A stretch of DNA of 64,000 nucleotides from Stomorhina lunata. Taxonomy: Eukaryota; Arthropoda; Insecta; Diptera; Rhiniidae. Of the stretch, positions 47,401 through 58,063 are shown one piece after another. The stretch is from contig OW121741.1 in the NCBI GenBank assembly GCA_933228675.1, positions 113,268,361 to 113,332,360 on the forward strand, in the 5' to 3' direction. The notes beneath the pieces are model-generated. The model worked only from the letters and a program-made list of their open reading frames with translations, searched no databases and was not told the DNA's origin. Every line of letters starts with the position of its first letter. The stretch's first letter is position 1. A program made the position numbers and the translations under genes.

Positions 47401-49727
47401 ACGTAATGTGGTCCATTCAATACTTCAAAACTGACTTGAGTCATATGACCGAGAGCAATGTATTCTGTCATAAACTCTATGTACATCTGTCGTAACAACT
47501 CATCTTTAAGAAGTCGTTTCTCCAAATATATAAAACGACGACGTGCGGTTTCAAAAGAACTACCTAAATGAGAAAACGAAAGTTTAAAGGGTAGACGTAC
47601 CTTAACTCTTCCACTCTGGTCGAAAACGGTATTTTGTGAAAAGTGTTGTTCACATTGACTTTCTTCTTCTGTTAGTAGTGGTGAAATTTGGGCAAACTCT
47701 TCAATTTCCCAAAATGATTTTAACATAGAATCTAATTCCTGGTAGCTCGTAACGACATTGCACAAAGCGATTTGATTTTGTGGGACTGAATCAATTCTAC
47801 CCCCAACAATCCATCCGAGAGAGGTATTAAGCATATGTGGAAGACCATTTCCAAGGGAGATTTTGCCGCCAAGGAGCAACTCGAAGAATTGTTCGGAACT
47901 TAAAAGCAAGTCTATACGTTGAGGCAAGTGGAACTGCGGGTCCGCGAGTTCAATTCCTTCAGGAATATTCCAGTTACTTATGTCACAATGCTCTGATGGT
48001 TGGACCGATGAAATGGACTTTGTGACAGCAAATGTGGACGTAAATTCGACGTCATCGAGGCGAGATTTTAGTGTTGCTGAAACCTTGTACTTCAGTTGTG
48101 TATGGAGATCTGAAACTCCTGCGATTTCTTGATATGAGTTGAACTTCTTAAGGCGAAGGCGATGGACTGTTTCTTGAGTAATCAGGTTAATTTCCGAGCA
48201 CGAATCTAGTAGTGCTCGTGCTGGTTGGAAAACTCCAAAACAATCTTTAATCAGAACCATAGCTGTTGGCAATATGTTGCAATAATGACTGCGAATAATA
48301 CTCGATGAATTCGTTGTTACATGAATTGCTGCTCGGCTTGTGGAAGGGTTCGATGGTAAAGCATATGGATTGGGATTTGACGACGAAGAGTGTTGGTTGG
48401 AATTTGGGTATGACGAAGATGGGCGAACGATCGATGATTGTTGATGCGATGCTTGAAGTGACGACGAATTCGAGGATGAATGTGGTTGAGATGATGATGC
48501 TTGGTTAGGTTGTTGAACATTTTCATAATTAGAATTGTGTAAGGTTGTATGGTGGGACACACGGCAATTACGACAGCGAAATTTTGATGAACACTTTGCA
48601 ACCATATGGCCTTTACGAAGGCAATTAATGCACAATTTAGCACCCTTTACGAAGTCAAATCGATAAGGAACAGGCAAAGCTAGATACGAAGCACAACTTC
48701 CAATAAAGTGCTCCTTGCTTTGGCAATACTCACATAATGTTTGAGATGTCATGAAGGATGATGCAGTTTTAAATTTGGGCTTTGATATTTCAGGATTGGA
48801 CTCTTTGGTACGGCTTTCTAAAAATTGACATCGACGGCTGAGAATGTCATAGCAATCTTCCCAAGAAGGCAGGGTTTTAAATTCTTGCTTTTCATCATAT
48901 ACTGCCTTGGATGATGAATCTATTTTCGATAATACAATATGAATGATGATTGCGTTCATAACGTCCAATTCAGATCCCAATGACAACAACGAACTTCTCA
49001 AAGCAGCGACTTTGTCCAATATTGCTCGCAGCTCTGCAGCGTTTGATTTATTCATTGGCGAAATTGAAAAAAGCGAATTAACGTGATCAATAAAAATCAA
49101 AGACTTATTGTCATAACGTTCTTTCAAACGGTCCAAAACTTTTTTATAATTTTCTTCAGTTACGGCATATGGTTTTACCACTGCAAGTGCTTGACCATTA
49201 AGGCAATTTAATAAATAGTTAAATTTATCAATGGCTGCGATACACGGTTCCTCATGAACGAGTGTGGTAAACGTACTAATAAATCTAGAATATTCGGAGT
49301 ATTTGCCATCGAAGGTAGGAAGCTTTAATTGAGGAAGACGATTTTGATGAGAAAACGATGAAGTTGTAGTGTTCAAAAAACTTGGGTCATCATGGGTGTA
49401 CGGTCGTTTTTTGTCCAATAAATTTACCATGAATGCTTTCGTTTGTATAAAAATCTCTTCAAAATCTGAGCGTCCTTCATCCGACGGATCCAATTTTTCA
49501 ATCTGAGTTTGAATATGACTTACGTGTGTAAAATATGACTCGAGAATTTGAAGCCGACATTTTATTATAGTGTAATCGGAATCCGGACCTTCCTTTTCTA
49601 TCTTTGTTTTTAATTTTGAAATATTACGTTTCATAACACTTCTTTGAGATTTTAATGTGGGCAAATCCAAAGATTTTGCAGCGTTATTATCGCCTAGTTG
49701 TAAGTTTTCAGTTTTCTCGGTACTCAT
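44439..49727 (-). CDS. BEL/Pao gag-pol polyprotein, 1762 aa, intact
   Basis: I place the start at ATG 49727 (MSTEKTENLQLGD); the frame is open back to ATG 49862, but those 45 extra residues look like translated leader. Domains in order: DUF1759 gag-like region (about 130-300, with LKLPTFDGKYSEYSRF); three Cys/His knuckles (CEYC at 332, CINC at 366, CRNC at 385); DUF1758 aspartic protease with ALLDSCSEINLIT (Asp 508; Cys where many proteases have Gly); reverse transcriptase with LRVVFDASA and YVDD (915-918); RNase H (FSDAS at about 1086); integrase zinc finger (about 1388-1433); integrase core with GVDFCGPF (Asp 1462), YCDNATNF (Asp 1527) and FGGLWESAVKS (Glu 1581); C-terminal DUF5641 (about 1655-1755). 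All key residues are present, and the length is normal for the family. It would form cytoplasmic particles, copy its RNA and integrate the DNA. Confidence 0.97.
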   Translation of the reverse strand: MSTEKTENLQLGDNNAAKSLDLPTLKSQRSVMKRNISKLKTKIEKEGPDSDYTIIKCRLQILESYFTHVSHIQTQIEKLDPSDEGRSDFEEIFIQTKAFMVNLLDKKRPYTHDDPSFLNTTTSSFSHQNRLPQLKLPTFDGKYSEYSRFISTFTTLVHEEPCIAAIDKFNYLLNCLNGQALAVVKPYAVTEENYKKVLDRLKERYDNKSLIFIDHVNSLFSISPMNKSNAAELRAILDKVAALRSSLLSLGSELDVMNAIIIHIVLSKIDSSSKAVYDEKQEFKTLPSWEDCYDILSRRCQFLESRTKESNPEISKPKFKTASSFMTSQTLCEYCQSKEHFIGSCASYLALPVPYRFDFVKGAKLCINCLRKGHMVAKCSSKFRCRNCRVSHHTTLHNSNYENVQQPNQASSSQPHSSSNSSSLQASHQQSSIVRPSSSYPNSNQHSSSSNPNPYALPSNPSTSRAAIHVTTNSSSIIRSHYCNILPTAMVLIKDCFGVFQPARALLDSCSEINLITQETVHRLRLKKFNSYQEIAGVSDLHTQLKYKVSATLKSRLDDVEFTSTFAVTKSISSVQPSEHCDISNWNIPEGIELADPQFHLPQRIDLLLSSEQFFELLLGGKISLGNGLPHMLNTSLGWIVGGRIDSVPQNQIALCNVVTSYQELDSMLKSFWEIEEFAQISPLLTEEESQCEQHFSQNTVFDQSGRVKVRLPFKLSFSHLGSSFETARRRFIYLEKRLLKDELLRQMYIEFMTEYIALGHMTQVSFEVLNGPHYVIPHHPVLRPQSTTTKLRVVFDASARTSTQVSLNETLMVGPTIQQDLITTVLCFRLHQFALSADICKMYRQFLVDERDRNFQLVLWRKNVNDPIDIYQLNTITYGTSSAPFLAIRSLFFIADTFKLEFPLGSKVLQQDLYVDDLLTGASTIAELSAKKAEVVGILKKCGLILSKWSSNVQEIAYSEQEMKIKSNNEQITKALGMYWKPNQDLFCFRFENPYLEVPTKRAVLSIVARIFDVLGLLSPIVISCKILIQEMWKQQLDWDSPLNDRLKIRWREIERSLVYINQIEVPRFVQISPNTMFDIHGFSDASQLAYGCCIYVRVADEDGFLSTLLIAKSKVAPVVQQSLPRLELCAALLLSRTWSKIHHKFQPYNHRTVFWSDSKIVLSWLKNHSSSFVCFVANRVSEIQNITQGIEWRHVPSKQNPADVVSRGCLATEISSTQWFTGPEFLKKDEEYWPRDHSSLPTLPTEEMKKSSFKTLVVKPSIISQIIAKHSSYLRILHVIVYVHRLFHKDKRSSFITAEEVQLAFWKVVYDIQLSTFSTEIDRLSNGEILQPSLQKLSPFVQQMPSYKKSIPILRVGGRLANSSFSYDAKFPALLPKNHHFTILYIKYLHVKHLHAGPKALLGILREQVWVVNARDVVRKVVRNCVHCFKYKPQLMEQIMGNLPADRLRAQRPFLVSGVDFCGPFYTSYKIRGKPPYKTYVAIFVCFSSKAIHIEVVSDLSTNTFLLCLKRFVGRRGIPQRLYCDNATNFVGASHKLEEFKKHFFNDANIDALMHYGEVTGFKFIFIPPRSPHFGGLWESAVKSTKTLLIKNMSQANTTYEEFQTILIEIEAILNSRPLAPRSDDPNDGEALTPAHMLVGSSLLALPDENLEHCKNINYLKRWQMVTYLKQQFWIQWVRDYVLTLQQKAKWFKSNDNIIEGRLVIIHEDNLPPQHWLLGRILNTIPGRDGKIRVVDLKTSKGVYRRSIKKIAPLPMDEIY

Positions 49728-50366
49728 TTTGGTTAAGTTCCAGAAGATGGTACTAAATTGACAAATGTTTAAAATGTGCCAACACTGACTCCAATGCAAA
49801 ATCCAATGTATGTATGTTGTGTATGTGTGTCGCGTGGTGCTAAGAAAGAAATACCTCAACAAAATGATGAGTGGAGATATGAGTAAATATTTCGATTACT
49901 TACGTTAGCAGCTGGCTAGTTTTTGGTTTAAGTACAAGTGATGCTGTTATTTTTACTAACTCTATTTGGTTTGACTGCGTATGTAGGTAGATGCGTAAAC
50001 CAGAGGATTTTGTTTGCTGACGACGATAATGTTTGAAGCTTTTCCTCTGCCGACGATGAAGTTTGATGTATGCAATTTGCTGCCTATACTAGTGATGTTG
50101 CTAACGATGATGATGTTTGACTGACGATGATAATGAAGAATAGATGATAATGAAGCCAGACGATAATATGTGTTGACGGTTAAAATATTATGACATTGGG
50201 CATGACCTCTGTTAATATTCTTTAGTCGTTTCCTTTACACAACACTTTTAGCAAAATTTATTTAATTTCAAATGTATTATTTTGAACAGTTTTATAATTT
50301 AAAACACTCTGTTATTTATAAAAGTTTTCGATAAAGTTTTATTTGTTTTAATAGAACCACTAATGG
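49728..50366 (-). other. BEL/Pao 5' leader
   Basis: About 640 nt lie between the primer binding site and the chosen start codon. It contains an imperfect ATC/GTC trinucleotide-rich stretch (about 50015-50170, GACGATGATGAAG-type on the plus strand). No separate gene is seen. Confidence 0.7.
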
Positions 50367-50384
50367 GTCCTGTCACGGTCGCCA
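50367..50384 (-). promoter_or_regulatory. BEL/Pao primer binding site (tRNA-Arg type)
   Basis: On the minus strand TGGCGACCGTGACAGGAC starts five bases after the 5' LTR. From memory it is complementary to the 3' end of insect tRNA-Arg including CCA, the same primer type used by fly 412 and mdg1. Confidence 0.85.
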
Positions 50385-50389
50385 ATTTA

Positions 50390-50697
50390 TGTGTACGAAG
50401 AAATAAAAGACGTTTTATTGTTTAATTTATGCGTTTCAAACGAAGGTTCTCGATGCAATGAATTGCAAAGAATTTTATTTTTATTTAAAACCCAAATAAG
50501 TAAATAAGAAAACAAGTAAATTATTACTGTTATGAATTCAGCTACTATTTACTTATAGTGATGTACATACATATGTAATGAGAGATTTTAAGAACAAGTT
50601 ATTTAAATTTTGAGAGCATTAAAACAACAAATTGTTAATTTTAAATAGAAAGGGAATGATAATCAAAAAATGCTAAGTACAAAATTGTGACTATACA
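50390..50697 (-). repeat. BEL/Pao 5' LTR
   Basis: The promoter-bearing LTR for the minus-strand element, 308 bp, indistinguishable by eye from the 3' LTR. The 5-bp duplicate ATAAT follows at 50698-50702. Confidence 0.96.
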
Positions 50698-50702
50698 ATA
50701 AT

Positions 50703-50910
<208 letters not shown>

Positions 50911-51094
50911 CCCCGACAACATTCCAATTGGAACAGTACTTCTTTTAGACAATGAACTGCATCCAATTATATTTTTAGACTCATTGAAAGGGACCTATGG
51001 TTTATCTCCGGCTCCGAACGGCAACTGCATTAGTTAGAGAGATTTTACATAGCCTAATACTCAATAACCAGTGGGTAGCTGAGTTATGAGGTGA

Positions 51095-51203
51095 ACCGCC
51101 GCTTTTTTTTTCAATTTTTTTTTCAAGTACGTCGAGCCGAGAATCGAACTTGGTACCTCTGGTATGCTAGATGGATGACTAACCTGCTATACCACGGTGG
51201 GTA
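51095..51203 (-). mobile_element. tRNA-like SINE, copy 2
   Basis: On the minus strand CCACCGTGGTATAGCAGG, then a B-box-like AAGTTCGATTC, then GGCTCGACGTACTTG and an A-rich tail (51095-51127). It matches 24020-24127 through head, junction and tail. The T stem pairs at four of five positions here; the acceptor stem does not pair. Confidence 0.65.
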
Positions 51204-53059
51204 ACCCTAATATAAATCTTTAATTACAGCTGGATTTTATGACTCGTGTGTATATATCAATAAACAAGAAAGTTTACTATAGTGTTATTTATTTATATAA
51301 ATTAAAGGCTACTAATATAATTTTTTGTCTAAGTAAAATAATATAATAGAGGTGATTTGTATTATAGAATAATTAGAATAATTTTTTTATTATACATTTA
51401 TTTAGAACACATTCCTCATTATATCCTTAAGCAAAAACTTTCATTAAATAAATACGTGCAGGAAAATCCTTTAAATTTTTAGGCTACAGCTGTCAAAAAT
51501 ACCACCGTCATCAAATTCATTAAATATTGTACGTTTTCAATTTAATTTATTGTATACATATATTCATTTTGCTATTTTAAAAACTAATAGAGTGAAACTT
51601 TATCCCAGTTTAAATTTAATTTATTATTTAACTATTTATAGTAAAACATGCATTCAATCTTCTTTTGGTTTAGTTTTTCTACTTCTGCCAGCTAAGCATG
51701 ATTTGAAATAAAGTCCATACACTTATATCCTAATGTTGATGGAAATTGTTATAGTTAGGCGAATTTAAGTGTTGCTAAAGTGTACTTTAAAAACAAATTG
51801 TTTTTTCAGGAATACTAGTAAAATGTAACAAATTGTATTTGCGCTAGACAAAGTAACATAACTTATGATAAAACTTACTATTACTACCTTTTAGGGAGTA
51901 GTGTACTTTTAAGATTTCTAGAAGATAAAAAATGGAACATAAACTTTTCTACAACTAAAAGGAGTTTAGAGTTGTGCAAGTGTTTATGCTTTACCATATA
52001 CAAACTTAGCAGGAACATGGATAAGTGTGTTAAATTTACTATTTATATATTGTATGCAAGTACATTTAGTTGAGCAGGAAATGCAAGCTCATGTACACTT
52101 TGTTCAATTTAAAAGTAGTTCCAGTATAAAAGAAAAAAGCATACACTTACAAACATATACATATGTAAGAAAGTATGTATGTATGACTGTATATAAAAGA
52201 AAAAATAGTGCATTGTATTACTAGTTTATGTAGCATTGAATGAATTACAATAAGCTTAAAGCAGTTTTCAAAACAAGCAGCTTAACGTGCGTGACAGCAA
52301 CACAAATATTCAGCTTAAAGCAAAAAAGTATTACATGCATACGTATGTACAATATGTATGTAAGTTTGTTTGTATGTACAAAATTTAAATCTATGCAATT
52401 TACATATTAACAGACATATATAAATACTAGCGCACACACATTTGTACTCCTAGGAAAAAAAACTCATTGCATAAGTGATGATATAGCAGTTGTCATTTGA
52501 ATCTTTACAAAGATTTTAGATTTGTAAGCTACAGAATGATAAATTGAAAATAATATTTAAACGGACATTAAGAAACAAGTCAGTCTACTGGATTATGGGT
52601 CAGTGTGTTACAAGATTTCTTAAAGCAGATATGACATACAATAGAATATGAAATAAAATCATTTATTTATTTATTTTTTGCACTTAATGTTTGACTTAGC
52701 CCGAACCAGCCAAGTGGGAACTAAATGTATTGTAAATATTGTAGTGTCAACAATGGCAATAATGCAAATGTCTTATTTATGTTTACACAACAATTTAAAC
52801 GCCTATTAAATTTGCTTTCTACATATAGATTAGGGTGCACCCTAGCTTACAAAAATGAAAAATCTCACCTTACTACTCCTAAGGAATGTTCTGCATAAGA
52901 AAAGAACATGTTATGAAAAATTTTAGGTAGATTGCACCAGGGAAAGGCATAAAGCATTTACAAACTGTAAAAACTATTTGTATTGGGAATTACGAGTATA
53001 TATTTGGTTAAGCCAAAGTTTTAACCAATACGAATTGAACAATTTTAAAAAAATATAAT
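51204..53059. other. AT-rich region, no gene recognised
   Basis: It contains TATG/CATA microsatellite-like runs (about 52155-52185, 52335-52380) and TAGGGTGCACCCTA, a 14-bp palindrome at 52831. A 65-codon open frame at 52027-52224 has no recognisable domain. Confidence 0.5.
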
Positions 53060-53200
53060 AGAATAAATAAGTAAGAGTTTTATATTCGGCTGTGCCGAAT
53101 CTTGTATACCCACCATCAAGTTCTGTCAAATTTAGAAACATATCTCATATATCTACGAAGCTGCACCAAATTCAAAATGTGGACCAAATATGGTATTGCT
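53060..53200 (+). repeat. Family B interspersed repeat, 5' fragment
   Basis: AAATAAGTAAGAGTTTTATA followed by the hairpin TTCGGC-TGT-GCCGAA and CTTGTATACCCACCATC parallels the family A start (AAGTAAGAAAG, hairpin, ATACCC..CACC) with different bases. Only the 5' part is recognisable. Confidence 0.65.
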
Positions 53201-53497
53201 CAATTAATTGGACTAAAATCATTTGTAAATGCTTTATAGTTCAAGATTTAAATGTACCTTAAGTGATTTCCCTACTATGTACTTTGCACAAAATTTTGTC
53301 CCATAACTGGGTAAAGTTTAATATTAATAAGCTGTTAAATACTTTTCGTAGTGCTTATGTTAATGTTTAGTATAAAGTTAAGATGAACATGTTGATAACA
53401 AGGAAAATCATTTATTTTGTTAGAAGTTGCTAATGCATCTACCGTATATAAGTTTGGACATTGATTGATATCTAATTTCGTAGGTGCAATCTTAATA

Positions 53498-53595
53498 TGT
53501 GACCCGGTCTATGAAAGAGTGGCTTATGACTCAAATTTCGAAATTTTGTTTTTGAGTCATAAGCCACCTTTTCCCTTTTCATATACCGGGTCACA
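53498..53595. mobile_element. Family G MITE, copy 2 (98 bp, TA flanks)
   Basis: Inverted ends TGTGACCCGGT and ACCGGGTCACA are flanked by TA (53496-53497, 53596-53597). Inner inverted parts TGGCTTATGACTCAAA and TTTGAGTCATAAGCCACC can pair, so most of the element folds into a hairpin. It matches 17320-17471 but lacks that copy's central insert. Confidence 0.88.
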
Positions 53596-53654
53596 TATAC
53601 TAAATGTACCTCCAAATCTTTTTGATTGTACATATAAAAAGGGGATGTTATGAA

Positions 53655-54549
<895 letters not shown>

Positions 54550-54556
54550 ATATATA

Positions 54557-55871
54557 TGGCTATCTCGAAAACGCCTCTAACGATTTTCATAAAATTTGGA
54601 AAAGTTACCCATTTTCTGATGCATAGGTCAAAGAAGAAGGGTAAAAATGGGTATAAAGGGGAAAAATCGAAAGCGTTTTATCTCCTAAATTAATAGGTAT
54701 AGAAACAAAATTAAAATTACGTTTTAAACAGCTATGAAAATAAGCGGACAGGTGTTTGGTACTTTTTTGAAACTATGTCCGATAGGGGGTAAAAAAGGGG
54801 TGAAAATAGTTTTTTTTCCACTCTATAACGCACTCTTATATTTTAAACCAAAGAATATAGAAAGGAACTTTGTACTTCAGTCAATAGATGTGAAAGAAAC
54901 ATTCAACACGTACTTGGTGGTCTTTTGATTTTGGGGCCAAAATGGGCAAAAAAGGGATAAGCAATAAGAATAGGAATTATGTTAACTGAATAGGAATTAT
55001 GTTAACTGCGTTTTAATAAAATGTACCGAATTCAATTGGTACCAAAGAAGTACCAAATAAGCATATGGAACTTTTTGAAAGTAGTGGATAAAAAGGGGAA
55101 AAATTAGCAATGTTATAACTATGTATATTCTTTATAGAATAGTAAACTGTGAATTTGATCATATTATGCTCTTTAGCGAAGATGTTGCGGATAAGCCGGC
55201 GAAGGTTTTTAAGTTGGTAAGACTAATTTCCGTTAGTTGGCACCACTGAAAATTACTAAAAATTAATTAAATCGTAAACTGTATATTTGATCATGCTATG
55301 ATCTTTAGCAAAGTTGTAGCGCATGAACCGGCAAAGGTTTTGTAGTTGGTGTGAATAATTTCCGACAGGTGGCGCTACTGAAAATTACTCAAAGTCAATT
55401 TAATCATGCTATAATCTTTAGCAAAATTGTGGCGGATAAGCCGACGAAGGTTTATTAATGGGAACGGCCAAAGTCCAAAAGGTGGCGCCACTGAAAATTA
55501 CTCAAAATGAATTGAATCGTAAACTGTGCATTTGATCATGTTATAATCATTAGAAAAGTTGTTACGCATAAGCAGACGAAGGTTTCTTAGTTGGTATGAA
55601 CAATTTCAGGTCGCGCCACTGAAAATTACTCAAAATGAAATAAATCGCAAACTGTGCATTTGATCAGGCTATAATATTTAGCAAAGTTATTGCGCATGAG
55701 TTGACGGAGGTTTCTGTTGGTATGACCAATTTCCAAAATTTTTCAAAATAAGTTAAACTTTTAACTATGTGTTGATCGGACAAAATAAATAAAATAATTT
55801 AAAATTAACTGAATATTTGCACAAAATGCTTATCATAAAGCTTCGAGCAAGGCTCGGTCAACCAGTTACTA
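54557..55871 (+). mobile_element. Family F Helitron-like repeat, most complete copy
   Basis: It starts TGGCTATCTCGAAAACG, as does the copy at 57320. The left module (to about 55110) has GGTACTTTTTTGAAA and AAAAAGGGG stretches. The right module (55120-55740) is about five tandem units of roughly 125 bp with ACAGGTGGCGC, TTTGATCATG and CATGAGCCGACGAAGG-type motifs. The 3' end carries hairpin CGAGC-AAG-GCTCG (55844-55856) and then GTCAACCAGTTACTAA. Terminal hairpin and lack of inverted repeats suggest a non-autonomous Helitron; this is inference. Confidence 0.7.
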
Positions 55872-57319
55872 ACATCTTATATGGCATTTTATTTAGATTT
55901 TTTCCTGTGGAAAGTTTTTTAAATTTAAACAGAAAAAAAAACATGAACAAAAACATTTATTTAAATGACATGTCGTGATAAAATATAATGATAAATTTCC
56001 GTTATTATCATATTGTTTTCATTTTTTTTGTATCAAAATTATTAATATACTAGAAAACATAAGCAATGACTAAAACTAAAGGAAAATCAAAAACATTATC
56101 ACGCTTTAAGATATCAAATGCAAATGAAATCCATTTTTACTGATAAATGACATAAAGTCAGGCGATATTTAAATTTATAGTTAATGCTAGTAAATTAGAC
56201 TATAATTTGAGAGTTAGTAAAGAAAATAGAAAAAAATAAATCTAAATAATGTAAAAGGTGATAAAATTTTCTTTAAATATGGAAATAAGTGTGGAAGGCA
56301 AAAAAATAGGGATATGTCAAAAAATTAAACAAATAATTTTTATAAAGGAAAATATTAAATTGAAAAAATTTAGTAATTTTCAGTTTGCTTTAAATTTCCA
56401 AATTTATAACTAACTAGATATACATACAATTAAATGGTTACTTTTAATGAAAAACAGCTGCCGAAAGTCTCATAATAACTAAAATATACCGCCCAAGTTA
56501 TTTTAAAATTTCCATAATAAAATTTAAATAAATATTTTTTACCATATAAATCTCAGTTTCAGACCCAAAAATTTATTTCAGAATAAAATAAACAAAAATT
56601 AAAAAAATTCCATATTACGAAAAATTCTCTTGGTTACTAATTATAATTTCATAATTTATACAAGCCAAAAAAAATGACTTTCAATGAATAATAATCATTA
56701 TCATTATTTTCTTCAATTCATTTATAATGAAGAAAAAAAAGAGATTTTAGTTATAATTGTTCAACAATTTTAACCTAAATCATAGAAACTAATTGCAAAA
56801 AAACACTTAATTATTTACAATTTATTCTTCATACTGTGCAATACTCAAACTAAACGTGTTGGTTTTGTGGATTCTTAAAGTGTGTTCTTTTATCTCGAAA
56901 AAAAAGAAATAGAGGAATAAATGAGAAGCAGAAAAAGTTAAATGGAAATAGAAATATTCTAGCACAAGGTTAACTTTATTTGTACTAACATCATCATTAT
57001 CATCCTCATCATAGTCAGCAACAGCAGCAAACTTTCATCAAAAATCTTATTTTTTTTATAAACACCCTATAGTAAAAACTTTTGACAAATAGAGCTTTTT
57101 GATACTCAAAAAAATTATTTTTGATCAAGTTTTGTTTTACCCTCTTAGAATAGTGTATTATTAACTCTATGTAAGCTTTTTTCTACGAGCAAAATTTCAA
57201 AAATTTTCCCTAAAGGAAACATGTGTGATTAACGTATTTTTGAAGTGGTCATAATAGAAATAATTTGCAACTCTACAATTAAACCAGCAATAATTATTTG
57301 TATATACACATAAATAAAT
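55872..57319. other. AT-rich region, no gene recognised
   Basis: It contains an ATCATC/CAGCAG-type microsatellite patch at 56990-57030. No coding or element signal was recognised. Confidence 0.5.
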
Positions 57320-58040
57320 ATGGCTATCTCAAAAACGGCTCTAACGATTTTGATACAATTTTGACGGTGGGTACATCTTTTGACGTATAAATGGAGTAAA
57401 AATGAACTTTTGGGTAAAAAATGGAAAAAAATTAAAACGTTATATCTAATAAATTAATAGGTATAGAAACAAAACTTAAATTAAGTTTTGAATAGCTATA
57501 GAAATAAGCAGACAGATATTCGATACTTTTTTGAAACAACTAATGTCCGATTTGGGGTAAAAAAGCGTAAAAATATTTTTTTTGGTACTTTTTTAACTCA
57601 ATCTTATTTTTTAAACCGAAGAATATAGAAAAGACTTTTTTACTGCAATCAATAGACGTGAAAAAATATTGAACAATTATTTGGTACTTTTTCGATTTCT
57701 GGGGTAAAATGAGATAAAACTATAACTTAACACCGCATGAAGTAATATGAATAGGAACAATAAGTTATCTGCGTTTTTATAAAATGTACAGCATTTAATT
57801 GGTCCTGAGAAGTACCAAATATGCATATGGAACTTTTTTATTTAAATTAGGGGATAAAAAGGGGGAACATTGGTAATGTTATAACTTTTAAACATATTAA
57901 TGTTTGTCTTTCTATATGTTCCTTATAGGATAGTAAACTATGCATTTGATTATGTTAAGCAAAGTTGTTGCGCATGAGCCGACGAAGGTTGTTAAGTTTT
58001 CGACAGGTGGCGCAACTGAAAATTAGTCAAAGTGAATTAA
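57320..58040 (+). mobile_element. Family F repeat, truncated copy
   Basis: TGGCTATCTCAAAAACGG, the left module with AGTACCAAATATGCATATGG, and then only about one tandem unit (GCGCATGAGCCGACGAAGG, ACAGGTGGCGC). The hairpin end is missing. Confidence 0.7.
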
Positions 58041-58063
58041 CCTTCATCTGCTCCTAAATAAAA

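Larger units (their letters stand above)
44104..50697 (-). mobile_element. Complete BEL/Pao LTR retrotransposon (6594 bp)
   Basis: Two 308-bp LTRs (44104-44411, 50390-50697) appear identical by eye and have TG...CA ends. They are flanked by a perfect 5-bp duplication ATAAT (44099-44103 and 50698-50702), the length expected for BEL/Pao. Read on the minus strand the order is 5' LTR, a primer binding site matching tRNA-Arg, a leader of about 640 nt, one long gag-pol frame, a G-rich polypurine tract and the 3' LTR. S2 satellite flanks both sides. Identical LTRs and an uninterrupted frame mean a recent insertion, possibly still competent. No env-like frame is present. Confidence 0.96.

Noticed and set aside
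45100..48643. Plus-strand and alternative minus-strand open frames inside the BEL/Pao gene
   Set aside because: Shadows of the 1762-codon gag-pol frame, which carries all recognisable domains.
44439..49862. Start of gag-pol at ATG 49862
   Set aside because: The first 45 residues have no gag similarity and look like translated leader; the next ATG (49727) begins a normal-looking Gag N-terminus.
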